From Methanofervidicoccus abyssi (GTDB lineage: Archaea; AGJL01; Methanococci; Methanococcales; Methanococcaceae): DNA of 64,000 nt. Shown here piece after piece: positions 30,419 to 39,546 of the stretch. Numbering within the stretch: the stretch's first letter is position 1; each line of letters opens with the position of its first letter. The notes under the pieces were generated by a model. It was not told the DNA's origin, did not search any database, and saw only the letters and a program-made list of their open reading frames with translations. The stretch lies in the NCBI RefSeq assembly GCF_004310395.1, contig NZ_BFAX01000004.1, positions 124,001-188,000 on the forward strand, written 5' to 3'. Made by a program: the position numbers and the translations under genes.

Positions 30419-30528
30419 TATTTCACCCTTGTTTTAGAGTAATTATTTATTATATATATTAATAGCTCTATTATTAATTATTAATTAATACTGTTATTAT
30501 GATCATATAATCAAAAATATGGGATCTT

Positions 30529-31560
30529 ATGTACTGCTGTAAGGTATATAGGAAGGAAGGGGAAAGGGTAAGAAAATATCTCTTAGATAGAGGGCTACTG
30601 AATAGAGAGTACAAGATAAAGAAAAAGGGGGATTTTTTATACATACCTCTTATTAGAAGGTTAGAACCTATATTGGAAGGGGAGTTAAGATCCTTGTTTA
30701 GTAATATAGAGTTTTTAGAGTTGGAGGAGGAGTTTCAAAGGAGAAGATGTGGTAAAAAGAAAATGAGTTTTAGAGATTATCTTCTTAAAAACTTCAAAGA
30801 AGAGATAGAAGAAGGATTGGTATCACTCTCATACGATGTGATAGGGAGTATAGTTATACTTCAGATTTCTGAAAAGATAGATATAGAGACTAGAAAGGAG
30901 ATTGGAAAAAATGCTTTAAAACTTATACCTTCTGTTAAAACTGTCTTCAGGAAAAAGGGAGGTATTGAAGGGGACTACAGAATCCGTAAGTTGGAGTTGT
31001 TAGCTGGAGTGTATAACACCCTTACACTCTACAAGGAGAATGGTTATAGATTGTGGGTAGATGTGGAAAAGGTGTATTTCTCCCCTCGTTTAAGTTGGGA
31101 GAGAAAGAGAATAAGGGAAATGGTATCTTCCAAAGATATTGTAGTGGATATGTTCTGTGGTGTTGGGCCCTTTTCCATAGCCTGTAGGAAAGCTAAGAAA
31201 GTGTATGCTATAGATATAAATCCCTATGCCATAGAATTACTTAAGAGAAATATAGAGTTAAACAAGGTTAAAGATAAGATTGTGCCTATACTGGACGATG
31301 TAAGGAATGTAGAGGTGTCTGGAAACAGAGTAATCATGAATCTCCCGAAGTATTCCTACAAATTTGTAGATAAGGCGTTGGATATTGTGGAGGATGGGGG
31401 TGTTATTCACTACTATACAATAGGTAAAGATTTTAAAGATGCAGAGAAGGTATTTGAGTCTAAATGTGATTACGAGATACTGGGGAGAAGGGTAGTGAAA
31501 TCCTACGCACCAAGGGAGTACGTTATAGTGCTGGATGTGAAGGTCAATAAACAAATCTGA
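30529..31560 (+). CDS. trm5: tRNA (guanine37-N1)-methyltransferase Trm5
   Basis: 343 residues. An N-terminal domain (D1-like) is followed by a class I SAM-dependent methyltransferase with VVDMFCGVGPFSIACRKAKKV (motif I), AIDINPYAIELLKRNIELNK, and the catalytic loop IMNLPKYSYKF. This arrangement matches archaeal Trm5, which methylates N1 of G37 and prevents frameshifting. The C-terminus is RREYVIVLDV-like with a predicted short lysine-rich end. ATG 30529 follows GGGAT. Confidence 0.93.
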   Translation: MYCCKVYRKEGERVRKYLLDRGLLNREYKIKKKGDFLYIPLIRRLEPILEGELRSLFSNIEFLELEEEFQRRRCGKKKMSFRDYLLKNFKEEIEEGLVSLSYDVIGSIVILQISEKIDIETRKEIGKNALKLIPSVKTVFRKKGGIEGDYRIRKLELLAGVYNTLTLYKENGYRLWVDVEKVYFSPRLSWERKRIREMVSSKDIVVDMFCGVGPFSIACRKAKKVYAIDINPYAIELLKRNIELNKVKDKIVPILDDVRNVEVSGNRVIMNLPKYSYKFVDKALDIVEDGGVIHYYTIGKDFKDAEKVFESKCDYEILGRRVVKSYAPREYVIVLDVKVNKQI

Positions 31561-32006
31561 ATAATAAAAGGGAACCACTTATTCTCACATATTCTATCCT
31601 AAATTTTTTTAATGTTTAAGCACTGGAGAAATAGAGTATGATCTTATCTACTATATTCTAATTCCCATCAAAAAACAATAAAATATATTATAATAATAAA
31701 AAGTGTAATAAAAATAATTTTTTATCTTAATGTTCAGAAAACATTACGAGGTAAAGATATTGTTTATAGTCGTTGAGATTTTTATAATATATTTTTTTAC
31801 TTTTTTACTATATTTTTAATTATTACTTTAATAGGAAGTAGATTATCCTCCTATTATTTTTATTGATAACAATTTTATCATTATTTTTAATTACAAAAAA
31901 GATTTATCATTATTTTTAATGAGCAAAAAGGCATATATATCAGTTTTTTCCACTTTATAGTTAAAGATTAAAATCATATGGTAAAAAAGGTGAAGAGGGT
32001 GATATT
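31561..32006. other. Intergenic region upstream of the 57-residue small gene
   Basis: About 446 bases. It includes a second-family element copy at 31721-31763 and, closer to the gene, a CATATATATCAG box near 31933-31944 and TTTATAG near 31960 that may act as promoter. No other gene. Confidence 0.45.
31721..31763 (+). repeat. Dispersed intergenic element, second half, copy 4
   Basis: The first 24 bases match 48027-48050 at 20 of 24 positions (TTTATCTtAaTGTTCAGaAAAcAT against TTTATCTcAgTGTTCAGgAAAgAT). It contains the stem AATGTT-CAGAA-AACATT (31729-31745), and the copy at 48 kb contains a different stem CAGGA-AAGA-TCCTG at about the same place, so pairing may matter more than sequence. Confidence 0.45.
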
Positions 32007-32180
32007 ATGAATGTAAAATTAGATATTGTAACCTTTAAAGATGATGAAAAAATTAAAGAAATTGATGAATTCTCAAAGGATCTAAAAAGGCCCTACAGAA
32101 TGGACAATAAAATAAAAATACTGGCCTATATATTTAGTATATTGATCGTAATATCAGCGTTGTTTAATATAGTGCATTAA
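32007..32180 (+). CDS. Small single-span membrane protein, 57 residues
   Basis: An open reading frame of 57 residues with a strong GGTGAT site four bases before its ATG. The first 34 residues are charged (acidic-basic mixed, KDDEKIKEIDEFSKDLKR) and residues 36-56 form one hydrophobic helix (IKILAYIFSILIVISALFNI), giving a C-terminally anchored or N-in/C-out topology. I do not recognise a family. It lies upstream of the HTH-ferredoxin regulator and the fwd operon, 279 bases away, and likely has its own promoter. Confidence 0.65.
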   Translation: MNVKLDIVTFKDDEKIKEIDEFSKDLKRPYRMDNKIKILAYIFSILIVISALFNIVH

Positions 32181-32459
32181 ATTAGGGTAGAAGAGTTAGA
32201 TGTTAATACAATAAAGGGGTCTTTTTTTTGGGTAAGATAAGTGGTTATCTAAAGGATTTATAATGAATAATCATGAAGGTTGTAGGGGATTAAATTAAGA
32301 ACATTATTAGTAGTGTACACTTATATCTATATATTTAAATACATAGATATATAGGATGTTAATATAGCTAACTCAAATATATAAAATTTACTATCAACTA
32401 TAGTTAAAAAAATATATAAAATATTAATAAAGAATGTTAGTTATACTAACACTGGATCG
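32181..32459 (+). other. Leader and promoter region of the regulator-fwd operon
   Basis: About 279 bases between the small membrane gene and the HTH-ferredoxin gene. GGGTCTTTTTTTTGGG (about 32218-32231) could end transcription of the small gene. The downstream half carries the paired palindromes and a TATA box described separately. Confidence 0.5.
32358..32450 (+). promoter_or_regulatory. Paired 15-bp inverted repeats in promoter of HTH-ferredoxin/fwd operon
   Basis: Two sites with the same layout GTTA-N7-TAAC: GTTAATATAGCTAAC at 32358-32372 and GTTAGTTATACTAAC at 32436-32450, 78 bases apart centre to centre. The second has fuller symmetry (GTTAGT-TAT-ACTAAC). Between them lies AACTATAGTT (32396-32405), and a TATA box AATATATAAA at 32411-32420 places the transcription start about 25 bases later, on or beside the second site. 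The arrangement suggests autoregulation by the adjacent HTH protein, by analogy only. Confidence 0.55.
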
Positions 32460-32942
32460 ATGTTAGTGACATCCATGCCAGAGCATATCCTATCAGGAAT
32501 CAAGGCCATAGTGGCAATGAAACTTAGAAGGGAGGGGAAATTACAGAAGGAAATAGCAGAATATCTAAATACAAATAGAGCTGAGATCTCCCACTATCTA
32601 CAGGGAAGGCATCCATCAAAAAGGGTCTTGAAAGTGTCTGAAGAGATCTTAAAATTACCTCCTCAGTATGCAGTAATGATTATAAACTCCCTCAGTAATG
32701 ATAAAGAAATCACATCGAGGATAATCAAGGTGTTATACAACACCAGGGTAGAGGTAGAAAAGGATAAGTGTATCTTCTGTGGAGAATGTTTAGAATGTCC
32801 CTACAAAGCTATAGAGAGGGACAGTAGTGGTACAGTTGTTGTTAATAGCAACAGATGTAGAGTATGTGGGAGATGTATATCTCTATGTCCAACAGATGCC
32901 TTGAAATTAGTATTTCTAAATAACAACAAATTGGGGGAATAA
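32460..32942 (+). CDS. HTH-ferredoxin regulator upstream of fwd
   Basis: 160 residues in two parts. Residues about 10-55 form a helix-turn-helix (KLQKEIAEYLNTNRAEISHYLQGRHPSKRV), and residues about 98-152 form a dicluster ferredoxin domain (CIFCGECLECPYKAIERD, then CRVCGRCISLCPTDAL). The first cluster motif is C-x2-C-x2-C-x2-CP, one residue shorter than usual before the fourth cysteine. A DNA-binding protein carrying Fe-S clusters could sense redox or metal status. One base separates its stop from fwdF. The start could be ATG 32475, which follows GTGA, rather than 32460. Confidence 0.82.
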   Translation: MLVTSMPEHILSGIKAIVAMKLRREGKLQKEIAEYLNTNRAEISHYLQGRHPSKRVLKVSEEILKLPPQYAVMIINSLSNDKEITSRIIKVLYNTRVEVEKDKCIFCGECLECPYKAIERDSSGTVVVNSNRCRVCGRCISLCPTDALKLVFLNNNKLGE

Positions 32943-32943
32943 A

Positions 32944-34029
32944 ATGACATTGGTAAAGAAAAAGTTTATTGAAGTAAAAAAGGAAAAATTAGGCAAAGAT
33001 TTTAAGATAATAAGGGAAGGATCTGTTGAAAAGAGAGTGCTCTACTGGAGTGATGACTACTGTGTTGGCTGTGGTATCTGTGAAGATATCTGTCCAGTTG
33101 GGGCTATAGAGATGGGTCCCTTAGGTGCTATCTTTAAAGGTGTAGTGGATGCTCCAAAGTTAGATGTGGATAGTTCAAAGTGTGTACTCTGTGGCATGTG
33201 TGCAGCTGTATGTCCTTTTAACGCTATGGACTTGGAGATAAACGGTACTTCCATAAAGAAACTTCCACAGTTTCCAAAGATTAAAAGGGATATCACTATA
33301 AATCAGGATGTATGTGTCCTATGTAAGCAGTGTGAAGTGGTATGTCCCCAAGCTACCATCCATGTTGAAAGAGAAGTTCCTGAGAGAAAAACCCTGGTTT
33401 TAGGGGAGATATCCATCAACAAAGATCTCTGTGTATTCTGTGGAATATGTGCAGATTATTGTCCAGCAGATGCTATAAAATTGATACCTAACGAGGAAAC
33501 CCCACTAACTTTGAACCCCTATAAGGATATAGTAATAGATACAGAAGTCTGTGTATACTGTAAGGTGTGTGAAAAAGCCTGTCCCCATGGAGCTATAGAA
33601 GTGATATGTTATAAGTGTCCCCTTGTAAAGAGGATAAAGACACCTGAGATACATAAAGAGATAAAAGGAAAAGTTGTTGTAGATAAAGACTTCTGTGTTG
33701 CCTGTAGTTGGTGTGAAAAGGTATGTCCAGTAGATGCTATAAAGGTGGAGAAGCCATTTGAAGGGAAGTTGATTATAAAAGAGGAACTTTGTAGTGGTTG
33801 TGGAGCATGTGTCGCTATATGTCCATGTAATGCATTGGCATTCCCAGAACCAAAGGAACAGGGGGAGAAGGTTCCGAAGTTGGTTGTAAATCAGGATGTA
33901 TGTATCCTCTGTGGTGCTTGTACCAAGGCATGTCCTGCAGGTGCATTGGAAGTTAAGAGAACAAAGGGAAATATGACAGATACCAAGATACTTGCATGGA
34001 AGAAGGCATTTGATAAGTTGTTAAATTAA
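32944..34029 (+). CDS. fwdF: Formylmethanofuran dehydrogenase subunit F (polyferredoxin)
   Basis: 361 residues with eight ferredoxin motifs of the C-x2-C-x2-C-x3-CP type, beginning at CVGCGICEDICP (about residue 40) and ending at CILCGACTKACP (about residue 320). In the tungsten/molybdenum formylmethanofuran dehydrogenase complex, FwdF forms an electron wire between catalytic units. GGGGG precedes the ATG. It follows the regulator gene by one base and precedes fwdG by 18, so translation is likely coupled. A further cysteine outside the motifs lies in YKCPLVKR. Confidence 0.95.
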   Translation: MTLVKKKFIEVKKEKLGKDFKIIREGSVEKRVLYWSDDYCVGCGICEDICPVGAIEMGPLGAIFKGVVDAPKLDVDSSKCVLCGMCAAVCPFNAMDLEINGTSIKKLPQFPKIKRDITINQDVCVLCKQCEVVCPQATIHVEREVPERKTLVLGEISINKDLCVFCGICADYCPADAIKLIPNEETPLTLNPYKDIVIDTEVCVYCKVCEKACPHGAIEVICYKCPLVKRIKTPEIHKEIKGKVVVDKDFCVACSWCEKVCPVDAIKVEKPFEGKLIIKEELCSGCGACVAICPCNALAFPEPKEQGEKVPKLVVNQDVCILCGACTKACPAGALEVKRTKGNMTDTKILAWKKAFDKLLN

Positions 34030-34047
34030 AAAGTCATAGGTGATCTT

Positions 34048-34287
34048 ATGTATAAGTTAGAGGTGTATCCGGAGAAATGCCACGGATGTGGAAACTGTGT
34101 TATAGCATGTCCTGTAAATGCCAGAGATCCCAACGTATTTGGAGGAAAAGGTCCAGAAGACGACAGTAAAGTTGTAATGAGGATTATAAATGGAGTTGTT
34201 ACCATTATCAACGGCGATCTATGTAAAGGATGTGGAGCATGTGTGGAAGCCTGTCCTGTAGATGCTATAAAACTTATAGTAGAGTAA
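34048..34287 (+). CDS. fwdG: Formylmethanofuran dehydrogenase subunit G (ferredoxin)
   Basis: 79 residues with two [4Fe-4S] motifs, CHGCGNCVIACPVNARD and CKGCGACVEACPVDAI. FwdG carries electrons into the catalytic subunit of the complex. GGTGAT precedes the ATG. It is followed by fwdD after 10 bases. Confidence 0.93.
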   Translation: MYKLEVYPEKCHGCGNCVIACPVNARDPNVFGGKGPEDDSKVVMRIINGVVTIINGDLCKGCGACVEACPVDAIKLIVE

Positions 34288-34297
34288 AGGTGATACG

Positions 34298-34690
34298 ATG
34301 AAGTTTATATTGAATACGGGAAGAACTATCTGGCAGGGGGAGGCCATAGAAGCAGGGAAAAACCTCGAGATGTACAGAAAGGCAGCAGCAGTTTGCTATA
34401 TAAATAAAGAGGATATGGAAAAGTTAGGCCTAAAAGATGGAGATACTGTAAAGGTAATATCAGAGTATGGAGACGTTGTAGTCTACGCAAAGGAAGCAAG
34501 TGAGCATATGCCTGAAGGTATGGTCTTTATACCTATGGGTCCTTGGGCAAATAGTGTAAGCTCACCTAAAACTGACAGTACTGGAATGCCATCTTTTAAG
34601 GATGTACCTGTTGAGATAGTAAAGGCTGAGGGGGAGAAGGTTCTCTCTATGAGTGAACTGATGAGAAAGAAGTACATAGAAAGGGATTAA
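34298..34690 (+). CDS. fwdD: Formylmethanofuran dehydrogenase subunit D
   Basis: 130 residues, the molybdopterin dinucleotide-binding beta-barrel domain that in formate dehydrogenases is the C-terminal part of the catalytic chain. Segments: INKEDMEKLGLKDGDTVKVISEYG and GMVFIPMGPWANSV. In the complex it completes the metallopterin site together with FwdB. GGTGAT precedes the ATG. Confidence 0.93.
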   Translation: MKFILNTGRTIWQGEAIEAGKNLEMYRKAAAVCYINKEDMEKLGLKDGDTVKVISEYGDVVVYAKEASEHMPEGMVFIPMGPWANSVSSPKTDSTGMPSFKDVPVEIVKAEGEKVLSMSELMRKKYIERD

Positions 34691-34706
34691 CTTTGAGGTG
34701 ATCTAG

Positions 34707-36410
34707 ATGGAATACATCATAAAGAATGGGATTGTATTTGATCCCTTAAATAGGATAGACGGAGAAAAGATGGACATCTGTATAAAGGACGGCGTAATTG
34801 TAGAATCTGTATCTAAGGATGCTAAAGAAATAGACGCCAGTGGATGTGTAGTAATGCCTGGAGGTATAGACTCCCATACTCACATTGCAGGACCTAAGGT
34901 AAATACTGGAAGATTGATGAGGCCAGAGGACAGTTATAGAGATATTTATTACAAAAAAGGGTTGAAACCAGGTACTGGGTTTTCCATCCCTTCAACCTAT
35001 AAAACAGGTTACCAATACTGTGAGATGGGATATACTACTGTAATAGAAGCTGCAATGCCTCCACTGAAGGCAAAACATGTCCATGATGAATTTGTAGATA
35101 CTCCCCAGATAGACAAAGGAGCGTTAACACTATTTGGTAATAACTGGATAGTTATGAAGTATCTTAAGGAGAAAGAATATGAACTATGTGCTGCCTACGT
35201 AGCTTGGGTTTTGAGGAATGTAAAGGGGTTTGCCATAAAGATAGTAAACCCAGCTGGAACTGAAGCCTGGGGATGGGGAAAAAACGTCCATGGTCTTGAT
35301 GATCCTGCCCCTTATTTCGGTATAACTGGAAGGGAGATAGTAAGAGGACTGTGTAAAGTAAATGAAATGTTGGGACTACCTCACTCCATCCATGTCCATC
35401 CAAATGACTTAGGACACCCTGGAAACTGGAGAACAACAATAGAAACCATGGGCTGTGTTAAGAATATGGAACCTAAACCAAAATATGGGAATAGAGAGAC
35501 CGTGTACTACAATACCCATGTCCAATTCCACTCCTACGGTGGAACATCCTGGAAGGACTTCGTAAGTAAGGGAGTTGAGATTGCAGAGTACGTTAATAAG
35601 GTAGATCATGTGATGATAGACGTAGGACAGATTACTTTAGATGAGACAACAACTATGACTGCAGATGGGCCTATGGAGTACGATCTTCACATGTCAACAG
35701 GTAACAAGTGGGCAAACTGTGACGTTGAATTGGAGACAGGTTCTGGAGTTGTGCCATTTTACTACTCTCCAAAGGGACCGGTATATTCTGTACAGTGGGC
35801 AATTGGTTTAGAAATATTCCTCAATACAGATCCTAGTAAAGTAATACTTGCCACAGATCATCCAAATGGGGGACCATTTACTAGGTTCCCAAGGATAATA
35901 GCCTGGTTGATGAGTAAGAAGTATAGGGACTACTGGTTAAATGAAAAGGTCCATAAATGGGCAAGGACAAGATCATCAGTTGGAGACAACGATAAGGAAT
36001 ACACCATGTACGAGATTGCTCAGATAACTAGGGCAAATCAGGCAAAAGTGTTAGGACTTAGTCCAGAGAGAGGGCACCTGGGAGTTGGAGCTATAGCTGA
36101 TATCGCCATTTACGAAATAGCACCTGAAGAGAAAGATCCAAAGATTATCGAGAGAGCATTTAGATACACTAAATACACATTCAAGAGAGGAGAGATAGTT
36201 GTTAAAGATGGAAACATAGTTAAGGAGATATTTGGAGATACCATATATGTAGATGTGAAGATAGATGAAACCTTAGAGAAGGAGATGATGAAGGACTTAG
36301 AGGAAGTATTTAAGAAAAACTACACTGTTCAGATAGAAAACTACAAAGTTTCTGATCATTTAGCTAACAGTTGGAAGGTTATCCAGATAGACAGCTCTGA
36401 GATCACTTAA
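34707..36410 (+). CDS. fwdA: Formylmethanofuran dehydrogenase subunit A
   Basis: 567 residues, a dihydroorotase-like amidohydrolase that condenses formate with methanofuran. The binuclear metal site is visible: HxH in GGIDSHTHI (His57 and His59), the carboxylated lysine in FAIKIVNPAG (Lys178), histidines in HSIHVHPNDLGHPG, and the aspartate in ATDHPNGGPFTR. The lysine falls at the same number as in the published Fwd structure. GGTGAT precedes the ATG. fwdC follows after 71 bases. Confidence 0.96.
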   Translation: MEYIIKNGIVFDPLNRIDGEKMDICIKDGVIVESVSKDAKEIDASGCVVMPGGIDSHTHIAGPKVNTGRLMRPEDSYRDIYYKKGLKPGTGFSIPSTYKTGYQYCEMGYTTVIEAAMPPLKAKHVHDEFVDTPQIDKGALTLFGNNWIVMKYLKEKEYELCAAYVAWVLRNVKGFAIKIVNPAGTEAWGWGKNVHGLDDPAPYFGITGREIVRGLCKVNEMLGLPHSIHVHPNDLGHPGNWRTTIETMGCVKNMEPKPKYGNRETVYYNTHVQFHSYGGTSWKDFVSKGVEIAEYVNKVDHVMIDVGQITLDETTTMTADGPMEYDLHMSTGNKWANCDVELETGSGVVPFYYSPKGPVYSVQWAIGLEIFLNTDPSKVILATDHPNGGPFTRFPRIIAWLMSKKYRDYWLNEKVHKWARTRSSVGDNDKEYTMYEIAQITRANQAKVLGLSPERGHLGVGAIADIAIYEIAPEEKDPKIIERAFRYTKYTFKRGEIVVKDGNIVKEIFGDTIYVDVKIDETLEKEMMKDLEEVFKKNYTVQIENYKVSDHLANSWKVIQIDSSEIT

Positions 36411-36481
36411 TTATTTTAAAAATTCAAAATTTTTATTATTTTAATAATTTTATTATTTAATAATAAAAATTAGGTGAGAGA

Positions 36482-37297
36482 ATGGAAATTATACTTACAC
36501 TTAAAGAAGATATAACAGTTCCAGTGGAGTTAGATGCACTACTTCCTGAAAAGATAGATAATATGGATGTGGAGGAAATCAAAAATATAAAGATACCACA
36601 GGGAAGGACAACTGTAAAGGTAGGGGAGTTATTCGATGTTGAGATAAGAGAAAGTGATACACCAAAGATGACAATAAAGAACTCCTCCATTAAGTTAAAG
36701 AGGGTTGGAGAAGGAATGACCACCGGGGAGATAGTAATAGAGGGAGATGTTGGTATGCATGTAGGCGCAGAGATGAAGGGAGGTAGGATAGTTGTAAATG
36801 GAAATGCAGATAACTGGGCTGGTAGGGGAATGAAAGGAGGAGAGTTAGTAATAAAAGGAAATGCGGGGAATTACGTAGGTTCTGCCTATAGAGGAGGATA
36901 CTGGGGAATGTCTGGAGGTACTATAGTGATAGAAGGAAACGCCGGCCATGAGATAGGAGAATACATGACTGGTGGTAAAATACATATCAAGGGAAATGTA
37001 GGGTACTTTGCGGGCATCCATGCAAAGGGAGGGCTTATAGTAATAGATGGGGATGTCCCTGGTAGGTTAGGCGCAGAGATGATAAAAGGGGCTATTGTTG
37101 TAAATGGTAAGGTCTCTGAAATACTACCTTCCTTTAAATACAAAGGTATAGTTGAAAATCCCGTTATAAAGATAAAGAAGAAAGATGAGGGAACTAAGAT
37201 AGAAGGAGTTTACCACATGTTTGCAGGAGACTATGTAAATAATAAACCTAAGGGACAGTTGTATATATCTGTAGATAGGAATCCCCATCTAGGATAA
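36482..37297 (+). CDS. fwdC: Formylmethanofuran dehydrogenase subunit C
   Basis: 271 residues. Most of the protein is a right-handed beta-helix of repeating GxxMxGGxIVIxGNAGxxVG units (residues about 75-215), related to the glutamate synthase GXGXG domain. It is a structural part of the complex. TTAGGTGAGAG precedes the ATG. A spacer of 71 bases from fwdA, with AT-rich sequence, may include a separate promoter. No fwdB gene follows; the next gene is convergent pcm. Confidence 0.95.
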   Translation: MEIILTLKEDITVPVELDALLPEKIDNMDVEEIKNIKIPQGRTTVKVGELFDVEIRESDTPKMTIKNSSIKLKRVGEGMTTGEIVIEGDVGMHVGAEMKGGRIVVNGNADNWAGRGMKGGELVIKGNAGNYVGSAYRGGYWGMSGGTIVIEGNAGHEIGEYMTGGKIHIKGNVGYFAGIHAKGGLIVIDGDVPGRLGAEMIKGAIVVNGKVSEILPSFKYKGIVENPVIKIKKKDEGTKIEGVYHMFAGDYVNNKPKGQLYISVDRNPHLG

Positions 37298-37394
37298 AAA
37301 GACATGATACTTAATTATCTATTTATATTTAAATGTAATGTAGAATGATAATTAAAATGATCAGAAATAAAAATAGTTAAAAAGATTGATAAAT

Positions 37395-37450
37395 AAAATA
37401 GTAGATAACAGAAACTCTTAGAAAAATTCTACTTATTTTCCTGGTATATA
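37395..37450 (+). repeat. Dispersed intergenic element, degenerate copy after fwdC
   Basis: GATAACAGAAACTCT at 37403-37417, followed about 25 bases later by GGTATATAGGATAATGATAA. It lies about 100 bases beyond the fwdC stop in the same orientation. The match is weaker than in copies 1 and 2. Confidence 0.3.
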
Positions 37451-37469
37451 GGATAATGATAATTTTTAA

Positions 37470-38117
37470 CTACTCTCTCCATCCTTCTTCTCCAATAAGA
37501 GGGACAAATGCAACCTCACACAACCTTTTCTCAAATACTTTGCATTCTCTTTTTTCCAAGAGTATCAACTCCTGAATTTTCCTACCTACGGGAGCTACTA
37601 TCTTTCCACCATCTTTCAACTGATCTATTAATGGTTTAGGTACCTTTGGACCTGCAGCTGTAATGTATATCCTGTCGTAGGGAGCGAGAGGTGGGTATCC
37701 CAAGGTACCATCTCCACATACAACTATAACGTTGTCATAACCCAACCTCTTAAGTACTTTCTTAGCCCTTTCAGCCAATTCAGGTATCCTCTCTATAGTC
37801 ACTACTACACCATCTTTTCCAACAATTTCAGCCACAACGGCAGCATGATATCCTGAACCTGTACCTACCTCTAAAACTTTCTGCCCTTCCTTTAGATCTA
37901 GGGCTTCACACATCATACCTACCATATGTATTGCAGATATGGTCTGGCCATACCCTATACTTAGAGGTGTATCTATATAAGCATACTCCTTCAACTCTTC
38001 TGGTAGGAATTCTTCCCTTGGAACTTTCAAAAGGGCCTGGATAACTTTTTCATTTCTTATATATCCTTCTCTCTTTAACCTTTCCACAACTGGAATCATC
38101 TCTTTTATAACCTGCAT
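37470..38117 (-). CDS. pcm: Protein-L-isoaspartate O-methyltransferase
   Basis: 215 residues. The PCMT signatures are present: [30 protein letters not shown] and the SAM-binding [19 protein letters not shown]. The enzyme repairs isoaspartyl residues in aged proteins. Its start overlaps the 3' end of the MFS gene by 13 bases, so the two are co-transcribed. A GGGA stretch precedes the ATG. Confidence 0.95.
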   Translation of the reverse strand: MQVIKEMIPVVERLKREGYIRNEKVIQALLKVPREEFLPEELKEYAYIDTPLSIGYGQTISAIHMVGMMCEALDLKEGQKVLEVGTGSGYHAAVVAEIVGKDGVVVTIERIPELAERAKKVLKRLGYDNVIVVCGDGTLGYPPLAPYDRIYITAAGPKVPKPLIDQLKDGGKIVAPVGRKIQELILLEKRECKVFEKRLCEVAFVPLIGEEGWRE

Positions 38118-39352
38118 AATTTCCCTTTTTTTCTATTCAACAAATAGTTACATATACTTACAACAATTAATATAAGAGAAGATATTTTGTACATATTAGA
38201 TAGTCCAAAGACATCTGCAAGATATCCCAATACTACGGCACCCAGGAACATTCCAATATTTAAACTTGTGGTAAATACTCCCATGGCTGCTCCCTTTTCC
38301 TCCACACCTACTCTCTTCATGGCCTGGGAATTTACAGCGGGAAGGAACATGGCTCCACCTATGGCAACCAATTCCAAAGCTGAAAACATTTTAAGAATAG
38401 GAGGGAGAGTTGTTAAACACATGGGAAATATGGAAAGTAAGTAAAATCCAACTGCACTTAGGAGCAGTCCTCCACACACCAATAGAGTTTCATATTTACT
38501 ATCTCTATCGTATATCTCCCCAAATTTCTTTTGGAAGGCACCCATAGTTAAATTTGTAGCGGCTATTAAGGCCCCAATTTCATCTAATCCTATATAATTA
38601 CTAGCATATACTGCCAGGTAGGCAATAATACCTGTATTTACAACATAATATATTAAGTTTATAATATATGCAGAGAAAAAGTATCTATCCTTTAAAAACT
38701 TCATAAAAAAGAACCTTCTTTTAACAGGTGTCTCGTATTTTACTATAAGTTTCGAGACATATGTAATACTTCCATCCTTGTTTATCTTTATATTCTTCAA
38801 TTTAAAGAGACATATTAAGAAGGATAAAAAACTTAAAGCACCACAAAAGTAGAAGGGTGCTTCTATACCATACCACTTTGCAATTACACCCCCTACCAAA
38901 GGTCCCAGGGAGAAGCCTAAAGGTAGTGCAGAGTTGAATAGTCCCATATACTTACCAAGTTTTTCCTTAGGTGCTACTGTGGCAACATAGGCTCCAGCCA
39001 CAGGGTTTATAAGTGAAGAAGATATCCCGTTAAGTATTCTTAACACTATCAGATGTATCACAGAATTTGCAAAAGGATAGAGTATAGTGAAAAAACCATA
39101 AAAAAAAGTACCTATTAACAGAAATATCTTCTTACCATATTTATCTGAGAAATACCCTACAGGTATCTGTGCAAGGGTCCTTGCAAGTGCGAATGAACCA
39201 AAAATAATACCAATTTCAAAATTTGATGCCCCAAGTAGTTGGGCATACTTTGACATCAGTGGAGCTATTAGGCCTATTCCGATCATAGTTATAAAGGATA
39301 TAAACCACAGTATAATCACAACCTCTGTAGGATTGTACATCTCTTTCAACAT
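38105..39352 (-). CDS. Major facilitator superfamily transporter
   Basis: 415 residues with 12 predicted membrane helices and the MFS loop motif [12 protein letters not shown] between helices 2 and 3. Helix 5 contains [10 protein letters not shown], a proline-glycine motif common in drug-proton antiporters. Substrate unknown. GGTGA lies very close to the ATG at 39352, so MYNPTEV at 39340 is an alternative start. Co-transcribed with pcm. Confidence 0.9.
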   Translation of the reverse strand: MLKEMYNPTEVVIILWFISFITMIGIGLIAPLMSKYAQLLGASNFEIGIIFGSFALARTLAQIPVGYFSDKYGKKIFLLIGTFFYGFFTILYPFANSVIHLIVLRILNGISSSLINPVAGAYVATVAPKEKLGKYMGLFNSALPLGFSLGPLVGGVIAKWYGIEAPFYFCGALSFLSFLICLFKLKNIKINKDGSITYVSKLIVKYETPVKRRFFFMKFLKDRYFFSAYIINLIYYVVNTGIIAYLAVYASNYIGLDEIGALIAATNLTMGAFQKKFGEIYDRDSKYETLLVCGGLLLSAVGFYLLSIFPMCLTTLPPILKMFSALELVAIGGAMFLPAVNSQAMKRVGVEEKGAAMGVFTTSLNIGMFLGAVVLGYLADVFGLSNMYKISSLILIVVSICNYLLNRKKGKLCRL

Positions 39353-39546
39353 TTCACCATTTTGAGTAAATATAGTAAATATCTTAAAATCTTATGATTG
39401 GAAATAAAATTTTTAATAGGAATATCTTAAAATATTCAAAATTTATAGTAAGTAGATAACAATTGAGAGAGATACATCACCTCGAACTTTTGGAATTGAT
39501 AGACTTAGTTAGGATAATAAAAAATTTATTTAAAAATAAAAGAATT

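Noticed and set aside
32944-36410. In-frame UGA (selenocysteine) in fwd genes
   Set aside because: No internal stop codon in fwdF, G, D or A; the candidate selenoprotein FwdB is not in the window.
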